From assembly GCA_964501335.1 (NCBI GenBank), contig CAZCTC010000045.1:1-64000 (forward strand): 64,000 bases of DNA, in the 5' to 3' direction. This stretch comes from CAZCTC01 sp964501335 (GTDB lineage Bacteria; Chloroflexota; Anaerolineae; B4-G1; SLSP01). Below the pieces are notes generated by a model that did no database searches, was not told the DNA's origin, and saw only the letters and a list, made by a program, of their open reading frames with translations. The translations under genes and the position numbers were made by a program. Shown piece by piece: positions 44,696 through 55,400 of this stretch. Positions within the stretch are counted from its first letter, which is position 1, and each line of letters opens with the position of its first letter.

Positions 44696-45539
44696 TCGGT
44701 TTCCGTTTCAACCGGTTTACACCACGACGAGCGGTCAACTCTATCAAGGAGATTGTCTGCCATTCCTGCACAGCCTGCCGGATGCCGGCTTCGAGATGAT
44801 CTTTGCCGATCCACCTTTCAACCTGGGCAAGGACTACGGCGCCGGCATATCCGATCATCGCCAGGATACCGATTATCTGCAATGGTCTCAGGCCTGGCTG
44901 GCAGAGTGCGTCCGACTCCTGAAACCGGGTGGGGCGCTGTTTGTTTTTCATCTGCCTCGCTGGCTGATCGAATACGGCGCCTTTCTCAACGGACAGGGAA
45001 TGCAGTTTCGCCATTGGATTGCCTGCCGGATGCCCAAAGCCTTTCCCCGGGGAAAACGGCTCTCGCCGGCGCATTACGGGCTCCTGTACTACACCCGCGG
45101 CGCTCCGGCGGTTTTCAATCGGGTCTATGTTCCGATTCCCGTCTGCCGGCACTGCGGCGGCGAGATCCGGGATTACGGCGGCCAGCGCAAACACCTCAAT
45201 TCCCAAGGGCTCAATTGCATGGATGTTTTTGAGGATACAGCCGACGTATGGGCTACGCCGGGCTGGACCACCGCCGAAGATCTGTGGGACGATGTGCCGC
45301 CGGTACGCCATGCCCGTACTAAAACCCGTCCGGCCAATGAACTGGCGCCGGTCCTGCTGGAGCGGCTCATTGCCCTGACCACGAATCCGGGCGATGCCGT
45401 ACTCGATCCCTTCGGCGGAGCGGGCACCACGTATGTCGTCGCCGAACGGCTGGGACGGCGCTGGTGGGGGATCGAGTTGGGCGATACCGGCCCGGCGATC
45501 TGTCGGCTGGAGGCTTTAAAAGAACCACTCCCCCTTTAG
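44688..45539 (+). CDS. DNA methyltransferase (DNA adenine/cytosine-N4 type)
   Basis: This 283-residue protein has the catalytic ADPPFNLGKDY motif (about residue 37-47) and the SAM-binding DPFGGAGTTYV motif near the C-terminus (about 246-256). This motif order (IV before I) fits the beta class of amino-methyltransferases. A Cys cluster (CRHCGG plus a downstream Cys) suggests a zinc-binding insert. No restriction endonuclease lies nearby, so it is an orphan enzyme, probably protecting the element. The start is ATG 44688, overlapping the upstream gene by eight bases. Confidence 0.88.
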   Translation: MSDRFPFQPVYTTTSGQLYQGDCLPFLHSLPDAGFEMIFADPPFNLGKDYGAGISDHRQDTDYLQWSQAWLAECVRLLKPGGALFVFHLPRWLIEYGAFLNGQGMQFRHWIACRMPKAFPRGKRLSPAHYGLLYYTRGAPAVFNRVYVPIPVCRHCGGEIRDYGGQRKHLNSQGLNCMDVFEDTADVWATPGWTTAEDLWDDVPPVRHARTKTRPANELAPVLLERLIALTTNPGDAVLDPFGGAGTTYVVAERLGRRWWGIELGDTGPAICRLEALKEPLPL

Positions 45540-45574
45540 TTGTTGATTCTACCCACATAGATGAAAGGAGATTC

Positions 45575-46741
45575 ATGGACGAATCGTTGGACTTTGTACG
45601 CGGCCCCTATGGGGAAATCTTGCCGCCCCCGCTGGTCGGAGGACTGGATCCGGAGGAAGCCCTGGCCCAATTTCTGGACTTTACTGCCGCCGAGGGGCAC
45701 CCGGTGAACCACCTGCCGACGCGCGGCGAAAGTCGCAAAGGGCTCATCAACCTGGCCATGCTCTACCACCATCAACTCAACTTGAAACGCGCGTTGAGCG
45801 GCGAATGGGATGATCCCGATGCCCTGCGTTTACGTCAGGCCGTTCTGGATGGCGAACCGCTGAGCCTGCGCCCCCTGGGATTGGAGACCCTGCACTTCTC
45901 CACCTTTGCGCCGACGCTGCAATGGATCGGCGGGCAACGCTGGCGTGTCGGGCAGGCCGACGCGGGCCGGTCGATGATTCTGGAAGGCGAGATCGGCTCC
46001 GCCCTGGAACAGGCCTGGGAACTCTATCGCCAGTGGAGCGAAGAAGAACGGGAGAGCTTCAACGCTTCCACCGATCGCCTGCTTTCCGGTCCCGAAAATC
46101 TCTATCACCTCTATGGCCGCAGCTGCATCCTCCAGGGCGAAGCCGTCATCCCCGCCGCCGGGGTCAAGGTGGAACGGTTGAACCATTACCTCTACCGGCT
46201 GACCACTCCCTTCGGCCAGCGGCTTTTCACCACCAGTACCCACGAACGAGCCATCCGCGTCGGCGAGGCCCTGGCCGAACGGCTGCGCCTGGAGATCCGC
46301 TACCCCGAACCGCTCGAACTGCAAACCGGGCTGCGCCGGCTGTTCGATACTCCACCGACCTGTACCTCTAAAGGAATCTGGACTCTGGGTCCGGTCCAGG
46401 CCGTCTGGGCGCCGGAAGGCAAACGTTGGGCCGTCCTGGAATTGGAGAAAACGCGCTACTTTCTGATCCAGCAAGCAGGAGAACTGCAGGTTATCCCGGC
46501 GCCGCCCACTAAAGGGCGCGCCGTGGCCACCAGCACCCTGCTTCCCCATCAAGTTCCCTGGCTGGAAGCTGCGGCAGAAAATCCGCTCTATCAAGAAATC
46601 TTCCTGGCCTACGCCGCTGTGCGGATCGCGGAATATCACCACGAACGGGAACTCCGCCAGGCCCGCCATACCCACACGATGAAAGGAATCCATATCCATG
46701 ACGACCATGACTACGGACATGAGCATGAATCCGCTCACTGA
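45575..46741 (+). CDS. Unknown protein, paralogue of 43652 gene
   Basis: This 388-residue protein starts at ATG 45575 behind GAAAGGAG. It shares its first ~150 residues with the 43652 protein (GEILPP..L and EPLSLRPLGLETLHF). The His-rich C-terminus (HIHDDHDYGHEHES) could bind metal. The function is not known. Its last 44 bases overlap the next gene. Confidence 0.65.
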   Translation: MDESLDFVRGPYGEILPPPLVGGLDPEEALAQFLDFTAAEGHPVNHLPTRGESRKGLINLAMLYHHQLNLKRALSGEWDDPDALRLRQAVLDGEPLSLRPLGLETLHFSTFAPTLQWIGGQRWRVGQADAGRSMILEGEIGSALEQAWELYRQWSEEERESFNASTDRLLSGPENLYHLYGRSCILQGEAVIPAAGVKVERLNHYLYRLTTPFGQRLFTTSTHERAIRVGEALAERLRLEIRYPEPLELQTGLRRLFDTPPTCTSKGIWTLGPVQAVWAPEGKRWAVLELEKTRYFLIQQAGELQVIPAPPTKGRAVATSTLLPHQVPWLEAAAENPLYQEIFLAYAAVRIAEYHHERELRQARHTHTMKGIHIHDDHDYGHEHESAH

Positions 46742-47033
46742 TCTCCATGCCACCATCCGTACCCACTGGCAGAAATATTGTCCCCGCCGGTGGGCCGAAC
46801 TGGAAGCGGCGGGCCGATTGGATGAAGCCATCGCCGCCGCCGTTCAGAACACGGAGACCGCCGTCGATGAGCAGATGCAACGCGGGCACACCCTCTGGGA
46901 AGCCTGGGAAGCTGTGAGGGAGGAATGGGCCATTCTGCCGGCGGAAGAGGATGAGGAAGCCGAGGACTGGATCGAACCGTTCTTTTGGGAAGACGAACTG
47001 GACGAGGACGATGAAGAAGGAGTTGGCCTATGA
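46698..47033 (+). CDS. Small acidic protein
   Basis: This 111-residue protein has a helical first part (about 1-75) and a strongly acidic C-terminal tail (about 77-111). Its gene overlaps the previous one by 44 bases, and an internal ATG (46719 or later) could also be used. It overlaps the giant methylase-helicase gene by ATGA. An acidic DNA-mimic or chaperone role in antirestriction is possible by position, but no family was recognised. Confidence 0.55.
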   Translation: MTTMTTDMSMNPLTDLHATIRTHWQKYCPRRWAELEAAGRLDEAIAAAVQNTETAVDEQMQRGHTLWEAWEAVREEWAILPAEEDEEAEDWIEPFFWEDELDEDDEEGVGL

Positions 47034-50000
47034 GCTGCGGAACCTGCGCGATGGAAGCCGCGGCCACGCTCGCCGCGGTCGGTATTCCTGAAGATCAAGT
47101 GCTGGCCACCTGGGCCAACAAAACGGTCGGCATGACCTGGGAGTATCTACCCCGCTGCAAATATTGCGGCAAGTGGGTCAGTCCCCGGACCGGGGTCTGT
47201 AACTATGCCCGCTGTCCTCGCCGCGGCGAACAGGTGGCCCCCATTACCGGCTGGCCCCCGGAAGGGGTGGCCCTGCTGCGCCGCAAGGCGCATGTCGAAG
47301 CCATCCGCGAGGCCACCGGCCAGCTACCGCCGCCCAAACCGCTCACGATGGAAGAATGGGAAGCCTCCCTGGCCGAAGTTCAGGCTACCCTGGACGCCGC
47401 CGCGGCCGAAGCGGCAATGGAGCCCTATGTCAAAAATCAGGGCGATTATGCCATCACCGACGCGGACGCCATTGGGCAGGGCTCCCCCAAAGAAAAATGC
47501 CGGGCCAATCTGGACGCGATCCGGCTGCTCAAACAACTGGAAGCCGAAGACCGTCCGGCCACGCCCGAAGAACAGGCCCTCCTGGTCAAGTATACCGGCT
47601 GGGGTGGATTGGCGGGCGTCTTCGATGCCGGCAGCTCCTGGCGGCGGAGCGAATGGGAAAAGGAGTACAACGAACTCCATGAATTGTTGACCTCGGAAGA
47701 ATGGCAATCTGCCCGGGCTTCCACCCCCAACGCCCACTACACTTCCCCCGAGGTGATTAAAGCCATGTGGCAGGCGCTGCAAGAAATGGGCTTTGAGGGC
47801 GGCAATATCCTGGAACCGGCCGCCGGCGTCGGGCATTTTCTGGGGCTTTGTCCCCCGGAAATTACCGGCAAATCCACCCGCGCCGCCGTCGAACTGGATT
47901 CTCTTTCCGCCCGCATTACCCAAAAACTCTATCCCAACGCCGCCGTCCATGCGACCGGTTTCGAGAAAGCCCCGCTCCCCGACAACTTCTTCGACCTGGC
48001 CATCTCCAACGTTCCTTTCGGCGACTATGCCGTCTTCGATCCGGCCTACAAGGGCGCCAAAAAGTACCTCAGCCGCTCCATCCATAACTACTTCTTCGCC
48101 CGTTCGTTGGATCGCGTCAAGCCGGGCGGCGTCGTAGCGTTCATCACCTCGCGCTATACGATGGATAGCGAAAATTCCAAGGTCCGGGAATATCTGGCTT
48201 CCCAGGCCGACTTGGTGGGGGCGATCCGCCTGCCCAACACGGCCTTCAAGGAAAACGCCGGCACCGAAGTGACCACCGATATCATCTTCCTGCGCAAGCG
48301 CGCCCCCGGGGATCCGCCCGGCGACGACAGCTGGACTCAAAGTCCCGCGACTCCCATGGCCGACGAGCAGGGCGTCAAGAGCAACGAGCATCTCAATGCC
48401 TATTACCATCAACATCCCGAAATGATGCTGGGCAAGATGGAAGTCAGCGGCACGATGTACCGCGGGCGGCAGCCCCAACTGGTCCCGCATCCCGATCGGG
48501 ATTTCAAGACCGAACTGGCGACTGCGGTTTCACGTTTGCCGAAGGACCATGTTTTCCACACCGGCTCCCAACACTGTCCCAACTGCGGCGGTTTCCTCAA
48601 TGCCGCCGGGATCTGCAACAACCCCAACTGTTCCAAGATTCCGGTCTTTCAACCCCAAAGTATGGGGCGGCGCAAAAACGGCGCTTTCGTGAAAGGCGAC
48701 GACGGCAAGGTCTACCAACATCGCCACGGCTTACTGGAGGATGCCGGGCTGAAAGACAAAGACCAGGCTCGCGCCGCCGAAATGATTGCTATCCGCGACG
48801 CGGCGCGGGAAGTCCTGCGCTTGAACGTCGAAGGCGCCGAGGATGCCGACCTGGCCGCCGCTCAGGCCCAACTCAATGCCCTCTATGATGAATTTGTGCA
48901 AAAATACGGCCCGCTTTCCGATCCCAAGAACCGCCGCCTGCTCAAGACGGATCCGGATCTCCCCTTCCTGATGGCGCTGGAGAACTATGATGCCGAAGCC
49001 AAAACCGCCCAGAAAGCCGCCCTGTTTTCTGAACGCACGATCGGCCGCCAGTTTCAGCCCGATCATGCCGACTCCGCCTATGATGCCCTGCTGCTTTCCC
49101 TGAATGAAAGCGGCGCCATCGATTGGCAACGGATGCAGGCTCTCACCGGGCTGAGTGAAGCCGAACTCCAGGCCCAACTGGCCGGGCAGATCTACCGCAA
49201 TCCGGGCGGCCACTGGGAATCCGCCGATGAGTACCTCTCCGGCGATGTGAAAGCCAAACTGGCCGAAGCGGAAGCCGCCGCGGCCATTGATCCGGCCTAT
49301 TACGCCAATGTAGAAGCCTTGAAAGCTGTCATTCCCCCCGATCTCCAGCCCTCGGAAATCAAGGCCGCGCTGGGCAGCGTCTGGGTCCCCGCGGCCACCG
49401 TCGAGCAATTTGCCAAGGAAATCTTCGGCACCGGTTACTACAGCTTGCAAATCCGGTACATCGAACCGCTTTCGCAATGGTCGGTCACCAAACCCTTCAA
49501 TTTCCATTCCCCAGCCGCTTCCACGAAATGGGGCACCCAACGGGTAGACGGGGTAGCCCTGCTGGAGCAGGCCTTGAATGGCCAAATCCCCACCGTGACG
49601 GACCCGGATCCCCTGGACCGGGACCGCCGCATCGTCAATGCCGCCGAAACTCTGGCCGCCCGCGAAGCCCAGGGCAAGCTCATGGCCGAATTCCAGAAAT
49701 GGCTGTGGGAAGATCCCCAGCGGGCGGAACGGATGGCGGCGATCTACAACGAGCGCTTCAATCGCTACGTCCCCCGCAGCTATGACGGCTCTCATCTGAC
49801 CCTGCCCGGCACCGCCGCCGATATGCCGACCTTGCGCAAGCACCAAAAGGATGCCATCTGGCGCGTCGTTTCCTCGGGCGGATCCACCTTGCTCGGGCAT
49901 ATCGTCGGCGCCGGCAAAACCTTTACTATGATCGGCGCCGGCATGGAACTGCGCCGCCTGGGCAAGCGCAAAAAGGTCATGTACGCCGTTCCCAATCACA

Positions 50001-52393
50001 TGCTGGAGCAGTTCGGCGGCGATTTCCGGCGCATGTATCCCGGCGGTAAGATTCTGTTGGTCTCCGCCGAAGATCTGGGCAACGCCGAAAAGCGGGCCGA
50101 AACCATGAGCCGGATCGCCACCGAAGATTGGGATGGCGTCGTCGTGACCCATTCCGCCCTGGAAAAGCTCCCGGTGAGTGACCATACCTACAATTCCTTC
50201 CTGCGACAGGAAATCGATGCCCTGGACGCCTACTTGACTGAAGAACGCTCCAGCAGCAGCAGTCGGGATGAGGCTTCCCGCCGCACCATCAAAGAAATGG
50301 AAAAGGCCAAAAAACGACTGGAAGCCAAGCTGGAAACCCGCGCCCATGCCAAAAAGAAGGATGAAACCCTCACCTGGGAAGAGTTGGGCGTCGATCAACT
50401 CTTCGTGGATGAGTGCCACAAATTCAAGAATTTATATTTCCCTACCCGGCGCACCCGGGTCGCCGGCATTCCCCAAAACGACAGCGCCCGCGCTTTCGAT
50501 ATGTACATCAAAACCCAATATCTCCAGCGGCGTTGTCACTGTGGCGCTTTCGTTGGCCCGGATGGCGTTTGCACTCGTTGCCACGGCAAAACTGCCATTG
50601 AAGAAGGCGGCGTCGTCTTTGCCACCGGCACCCCGATTGCCAACACTGTCGCTGAAATGTTCACCATGCAGCGCTATCTCCAGGGCGAACGGCTGCGCGA
50701 GCTGGGATTAAGCCACTTCGACGCCTGGGCCGCCCAGTTCGGCGAATCGGTCACGGCACTGGAAATGAAACCCACCGGCGACGGTTACCGCGAATTCACC
50801 CGCTTCGCCAAATTCGTCAACGTCCCGGAACTGCTGCGGATCTTCTCCGAAACCGCCGATATGCGCATGGATCCCGAAGCCCTGGGATTGGATCGTCCGG
50901 CCCTGACCGGCGGCAAGGCCACCACTATCGCCGCTCCGCCGTCCCAGGCCATGAAAGACTTCCTGCAGGAGTGTTCCAAGCGGGCCGATCGGCTGGCCAA
51001 CGTCAAACCGGAAGAAGACAATATGCTCAAGATCGTTTCCGACGCCAACAAAGCCGCCCTGGATATGCGCCTGGTCCACCCCGATCTCCCCGACGATCCG
51101 CATTCCAAGGTCAATCAGGCCGCCGGCCAGATCGCCCGGATCTACCGCGACACCACGGGCGTAACCGTGCCGGGAACGGAAGGTACCCAAGACATGGCCC
51201 AAATCGTCTTCCTGGACAGTTCGATCCCCGACGGCAGCGGCGGCTTCAATGTCTACCAGGACCTGAAAGACAAACTCCTGGCGGCGGGGATTCCCCGCGA
51301 ACAGATCGCCTTTATCCATGATGCCAAGACCGACGAGGAAAAACTGGCCCTCTTCGAGAAGGTCAATGCCGGCAAGGTGCGGGTCCTGATCGGCTCTACT
51401 GAAAAAATGGGCAGCGGGACCAATGTCCAGCGCCGCCTGGCCGCCTTGCATCACCTGGATGCGCCCTGGCGGCCGGCAGATGTGGAACAACGGGAAGGCC
51501 GTATTTTGCGGCAGGGAAATATCAATCGAGAGGTGGGGGTCTATCGCTACGTCACGGAGGAATCCTTCGACGTGTATCGCTGGCAGACTTTGGAATCCAA
51601 GGCCAAGTTCATCGCGCAAATCACCTCGGGCAAGATGACCGAACGCAGCGCCGAAGACATCGATGCCATCACCCTGGGGTATGCCGAAGTAAAGGCCCTG
51701 GCCACCGGCAACCCGGTCATTGTGGAGAAGATCAAGACCGAAGGCGACCTGCGGAAACTCCGCTCCCTGCAATCAGCCTGGCAGAACAAAGTCTACCAGA
51801 TGCGCCAGGGAATTCGCCTCGCTCAGGAAAACATTCGCACCGTCCAACATACCATTGCCGAGCTGAATGCCGGGCAGAACCTGGTTTCCCAACGCGGAAC
51901 AGACTTTGCCGCGGGTTTCAACGGGCGCACCTATACCAAACGGGAAGAGGCCGGGCAGGAATTCCTTAAGCTCTATCAAAAAGTCGCCGAAGCTCCCCAG
52001 ACCCTCGATCCCACCATGATCGGCCGGATCCGCGGCTTTCCCATTTTGATCGAAAAACGGGGCCCCAACCTGGTGCCGGAAGTCAGTGTGGAGGTCACAC
52101 CCCGGCTGCGAATTCCGATCAAGGAGTTGAGTTCCTCGCCGTCGGGCAACATGACCCGGTTGGAGAATGCCGTCGATTCCCTCCCCGGACGGATTCAAGG
52201 CCATGAAGAGCACATCGCCCAGCTCAAAGGCACCATCCAGCAGAATACCGAAGAGCTGGGGCGACCTTTTGAACATGCGGAAAAGATGGCCTATCTGGAA
52301 TCCCGGCTGAGCGATCTGACCGCTCAAGTGGAAGCCTTGGGGAAGGACGATCCCAGCAAGAAGCAGACGGCAGCGAGTGCGGAGGAGGGGTAG
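47030..52393 (+). CDS. Giant DNA methylase-helicase (DarB-like)
   Basis: This 1787-residue protein carries a Cys-containing N-terminal segment and a zinc-ribbon (CKYCGKW...CNYARC). Next is a methylase domain with GNILEPAAGVGHFLG (about 256-270) and NVPFGDY (about 325) in place of the usual NPPY. A second zinc-ribbon follows (CPNCGGF). Then comes a SNF2-type helicase with Walker A VGAGKTFTM (about 960), DECH (about 1127), a third zinc-ribbon (CHCGAF...CTRCHG) and QREGRILRQG (about 1486). A coiled C-terminus ends it. The plan fits DarB-like antirestriction proteins of phages and conjugative elements. NVPF makes methylation uncertain. Confidence 0.82.
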   Translation: MSCGTCAMEAAATLAAVGIPEDQVLATWANKTVGMTWEYLPRCKYCGKWVSPRTGVCNYARCPRRGEQVAPITGWPPEGVALLRRKAHVEAIREATGQLPPPKPLTMEEWEASLAEVQATLDAAAAEAAMEPYVKNQGDYAITDADAIGQGSPKEKCRANLDAIRLLKQLEAEDRPATPEEQALLVKYTGWGGLAGVFDAGSSWRRSEWEKEYNELHELLTSEEWQSARASTPNAHYTSPEVIKAMWQALQEMGFEGGNILEPAAGVGHFLGLCPPEITGKSTRAAVELDSLSARITQKLYPNAAVHATGFEKAPLPDNFFDLAISNVPFGDYAVFDPAYKGAKKYLSRSIHNYFFARSLDRVKPGGVVAFITSRYTMDSENSKVREYLASQADLVGAIRLPNTAFKENAGTEVTTDIIFLRKRAPGDPPGDDSWTQSPATPMADEQGVKSNEHLNAYYHQHPEMMLGKMEVSGTMYRGRQPQLVPHPDRDFKTELATAVSRLPKDHVFHTGSQHCPNCGGFLNAAGICNNPNCSKIPVFQPQSMGRRKNGAFVKGDDGKVYQHRHGLLEDAGLKDKDQARAAEMIAIRDAAREVLRLNVEGAEDADLAAAQAQLNALYDEFVQKYGPLSDPKNRRLLKTDPDLPFLMALENYDAEAKTAQKAALFSERTIGRQFQPDHADSAYDALLLSLNESGAIDWQRMQALTGLSEAELQAQLAGQIYRNPGGHWESADEYLSGDVKAKLAEAEAAAAIDPAYYANVEALKAVIPPDLQPSEIKAALGSVWVPAATVEQFAKEIFGTGYYSLQIRYIEPLSQWSVTKPFNFHSPAASTKWGTQRVDGVALLEQALNGQIPTVTDPDPLDRDRRIVNAAETLAAREAQGKLMAEFQKWLWEDPQRAERMAAIYNERFNRYVPRSYDGSHLTLPGTAADMPTLRKHQKDAIWRVVSSGGSTLLGHIVGAGKTFTMIGAGMELRRLGKRKKVMYAVPNHMLEQFGGDFRRMYPGGKILLVSAEDLGNAEKRAETMSRIATEDWDGVVVTHSALEKLPVSDHTYNSFLRQEIDALDAYLTEERSSSSSRDEASRRTIKEMEKAKKRLEAKLETRAHAKKKDETLTWEELGVDQLFVDECHKFKNLYFPTRRTRVAGIPQNDSARAFDMYIKTQYLQRRCHCGAFVGPDGVCTRCHGKTAIEEGGVVFATGTPIANTVAEMFTMQRYLQGERLRELGLSHFDAWAAQFGESVTALEMKPTGDGYREFTRFAKFVNVPELLRIFSETADMRMDPEALGLDRPALTGGKATTIAAPPSQAMKDFLQECSKRADRLANVKPEEDNMLKIVSDANKAALDMRLVHPDLPDDPHSKVNQAAGQIARIYRDTTGVTVPGTEGTQDMAQIVFLDSSIPDGSGGFNVYQDLKDKLLAAGIPREQIAFIHDAKTDEEKLALFEKVNAGKVRVLIGSTEKMGSGTNVQRRLAALHHLDAPWRPADVEQREGRILRQGNINREVGVYRYVTEESFDVYRWQTLESKAKFIAQITSGKMTERSAEDIDAITLGYAEVKALATGNPVIVEKIKTEGDLRKLRSLQSAWQNKVYQMRQGIRLAQENIRTVQHTIAELNAGQNLVSQRGTDFAAGFNGRTYTKREEAGQEFLKLYQKVAEAPQTLDPTMIGRIRGFPILIEKRGPNLVPEVSVEVTPRLRIPIKELSSSPSGNMTRLENAVDSLPGRIQGHEEHIAQLKGTIQQNTEELGRPFEHAEKMAYLESRLSDLTAQVEALGKDDPSKKQTAASAEEG

Positions 52394-52406
52394 AGGGGGT
52401 TTACAA

Positions 52407-52442
52407 GATTCCTCCCCGGGTTTTCAGACCTGGGGAGGAATC
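52407..52442. terminator. Bidirectional terminator between convergent genes
   Basis: Arms at 52407-52421 and 52428-52442 pair around TTTCAG. They lie between the plus-strand helicase stop (52393) and the minus-strand stop (52485), with T-rich sequence downstream. Confidence 0.7.
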
Positions 52443-52484
52443 TAAATCAGTCAAGAGTTTTTCTTTTAACTCATGCCCTCAATT

Positions 52485-55400
52485 TTATGGTTCATCGATC
52501 GGCAAATTAGGACAGGTAGCACGGTAGGGGGCCAGATCTCCGATGTATTGGTTCCACTCTTCACGGGTCAGGTTGCGATTGACAGTCTGACAGGCACAAG
52601 CCTTCCATGATTTTGGATCGATGTTCCACAACATTATCGTTCCATCAACACTACTAGACACCAAAGTAAGGTTCTCGGTAAAAGGACTGAAAGCAAGACT
52701 ATACACCGTTCCCTTGTGTCCAGTCAATGGATTCCCCAACATTTTTCCCGTTGCTACATCCCACAGAATAATCGTTCTGTCCTCACTTCCTGATGCCAGG
52801 ATCTTTCCATCCGGACTAAAAGCAACACTGTAAACTTCATTATGATGTCCAGTAAGCCGGGCATGGATAGTGTATGTCAAAGGAGAATCCTGGATTTTCC
52901 AGAGAACTACAGTGTGATCGGCACTGCCGGATGCCAAATATTTACCATCTGGACTAAAGGCAACGGTACGCACATAACTATCATGGACATTAGCATTACC
53001 ACTTCTCAAAACCATGCTAAAAGGGGATGTCTGATTCAAATTCCATAAAATTAGAGTCCGATCCTCTCTCCCTCCTGAAGCCAAAAGCGTCCCTTTGGGA
53101 TTAAAGGCTATAGATTCTATAGTCGATTGATGACCATAAAGAACTTTTTTGTTCGACGGAATACCATTAGTTATATCCCATAGAATTATCGTTTTATCGT
53201 CACTAGCCGAGGCTAAAGTTCGTCCATCTGCACTAAAAGCTAAGCTTTTTATGGCACCCTGATGCCCTAAAAGTGTAATTTCAGAAGTTATACTTAATGT
53301 GTTTCCCGATCCTAATTGCCACAAATGAATATTTTGATCTCCAGCATCTGAGGCCAGGATAGTTCCCTCAGGATTAACAGCAATTCCCCAAGTCTGATGG
53401 CGAAACCCGGTGATGGTAATCTCTTGCCCTAAAGTGATAGCTCTCCCATAACATTCACTGTCTGCCCAATGGGTAGCTGAAAATACAGTTGTAAATTCAG
53501 GTTCCGCTATAACATCCCACAAATGCAACGTGGAATCTTCCTGACTTGCTACCAATTTGGTTCCATCAGCGCTAAAAGCGATGCGACGGACTGAACTCCG
53601 CTGGTTCGCTAGCAGCGTACCTAATCGTTGCCGGATTTCCAAATCCCAGAGAATAACTGTACTATCACCGCATCCCCACACACGCGAAACGCCGTCTCTC
53701 TCAAGCCAGCACAATAAGATTCCCTTGTTAGAAGAGAGAAGCTGCTTCCCATCCGGGCTGAAAGCCAGATCTTGTATTGAGCCACTATGACCAACTAAAG
53801 TATTTATTAGTTTTCCGCTTGACATATCCCATATCTTAATCGTGCCATCAGTATTGCCAGAGGCCAATGTAGTTCCATTTGGGCCTACTGCCAAAACTGA
53901 AACTGGGCTATCACTTTCAGTAAGTGTCATTTTTGATGTAGCGCCTAAAGTTGGAGAAGTTGATATTTCACATACATAGATGAGCCCGTTTTTGTGTCCA
54001 CCTATTACAAGCGTAATATCAGGAGAGTTGGGAACAAAGGCTATCCCATGCATAGAACCAAAATCTTCTGCTCCATTCATAGAATTACAACCTTTTGTCA
54101 GTGTTAAACTTAGCGGATCTGAAGCTTTTACATCCCATAATATTACAGATCGATCTGTATTAGCTGTTGCCAATATTTGTCCATCTGGACTAAAAGCCAA
54201 GTCATTTATAGGACCTTTATCTCCGGATAGTACAATCGGCCTCGATAAATGTTTCATATCCCATAAAAAAGCCTTCCCACTGGCACTACCTGCTGCCAAT
54301 TCTGATCCGTCCCGGCTAAAAACAACCTCATTAATTGCATAGTTATCTACTGGCAAAGTAGAAGAAACTGTGAATGTTTCATTTCCAACTTCCCATAACA
54401 TGACCTGACCGAACCCCGCCGTTGCAAAAGTTCTGCTATCTGGGCTAAAACCCATGCTATATATAGAGCAGCGATTTTCTTTATCTTGAGGTTGCCATAA
54501 AGTTTTCACGAGACCAGTGGTCGTATTTTGAAGCAGAATCCTACAATTCCATGAACCAGATGCGATCCATTTCCCATCCGGACTAAAAGCCACACTGGAC
54601 ACAACGGAATCGTGCCCTCTAAAGAAAACTATCAACTGCGAATGAGATTCTAATGCAGACAGCAGACTTCCTCGAGTTTGAAAAGTATCCTGTCGGTTAA
54701 AAGCTTCAACACCCAATAACAAAGATAGATCGTACTGCCAGTCAGGTAAACTCATTGATTCAGCAGCCATCCGACTGGTTGTGGAAAATTCCCATCCCAT
54801 TCCTGCTAATACCGTCAATACCAGGAAAACTGCCAACGTAGCTGCCATTCCTATAAGAATTTTCTGTTGCAGCAAAGCTTTTGCCCGTTGCTCCCGCTCG
54901 CGTAAAGCAATGCCAGCCTGAATGTACTCTTTTTCTAATGGATTCAGCTCTCCTGGCCGCTTCTGTAACCAGAACTCTGCTTCTGTTAGCAGTTTTCCAC
55001 GCAACAGGGTACTCTCATCCCGAGATTTTGATTTCCATGTTTCCCGTTGTGCATCCAGCCATTGCCGCCAAAGACCAAACTCACGCTGTTCTGCGATCCA
55101 TTCTCGCAATTTTCCCCATTGGTGCAATAAAGCATCATGAATAATTTCTACTTTGACTACTCCACCTTCATCGATAGTAGTCAACAAACGGGCATCAGCT
55201 AGCTCCTTCACTAATCGATGTGAAAATTCTACTTCAGATGCTGCTCCTGCTAATTCCTCCAAAGTACAACGACGCCGCGTATCACCCACATCAGTTTCAC
55301 CATAATAAACCAATCGAGTCAAAATCCGCCGGGCCAGCACCCGCTCTTCCTCTCCCATCTGCCCAAAAGCCTTATCGGCCCATAATCCCATCGCCCCGGC

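Noticed and set aside
44688..45539. Complete restriction-modification system
   Set aside because: No endonuclease gene was recognised beside the methyltransferase.
48731..50419. Long minus-strand frame of 562 residues
   Set aside because: It is the complement of the methylase-helicase gene, has no recognisable domain and results from GC-rich codon use.
6430..52393. Diversity-generating retroelement or retron linked to the surface genes
   Set aside because: No reverse transcriptase motif (YxDD) or template/variable repeat pair was seen.
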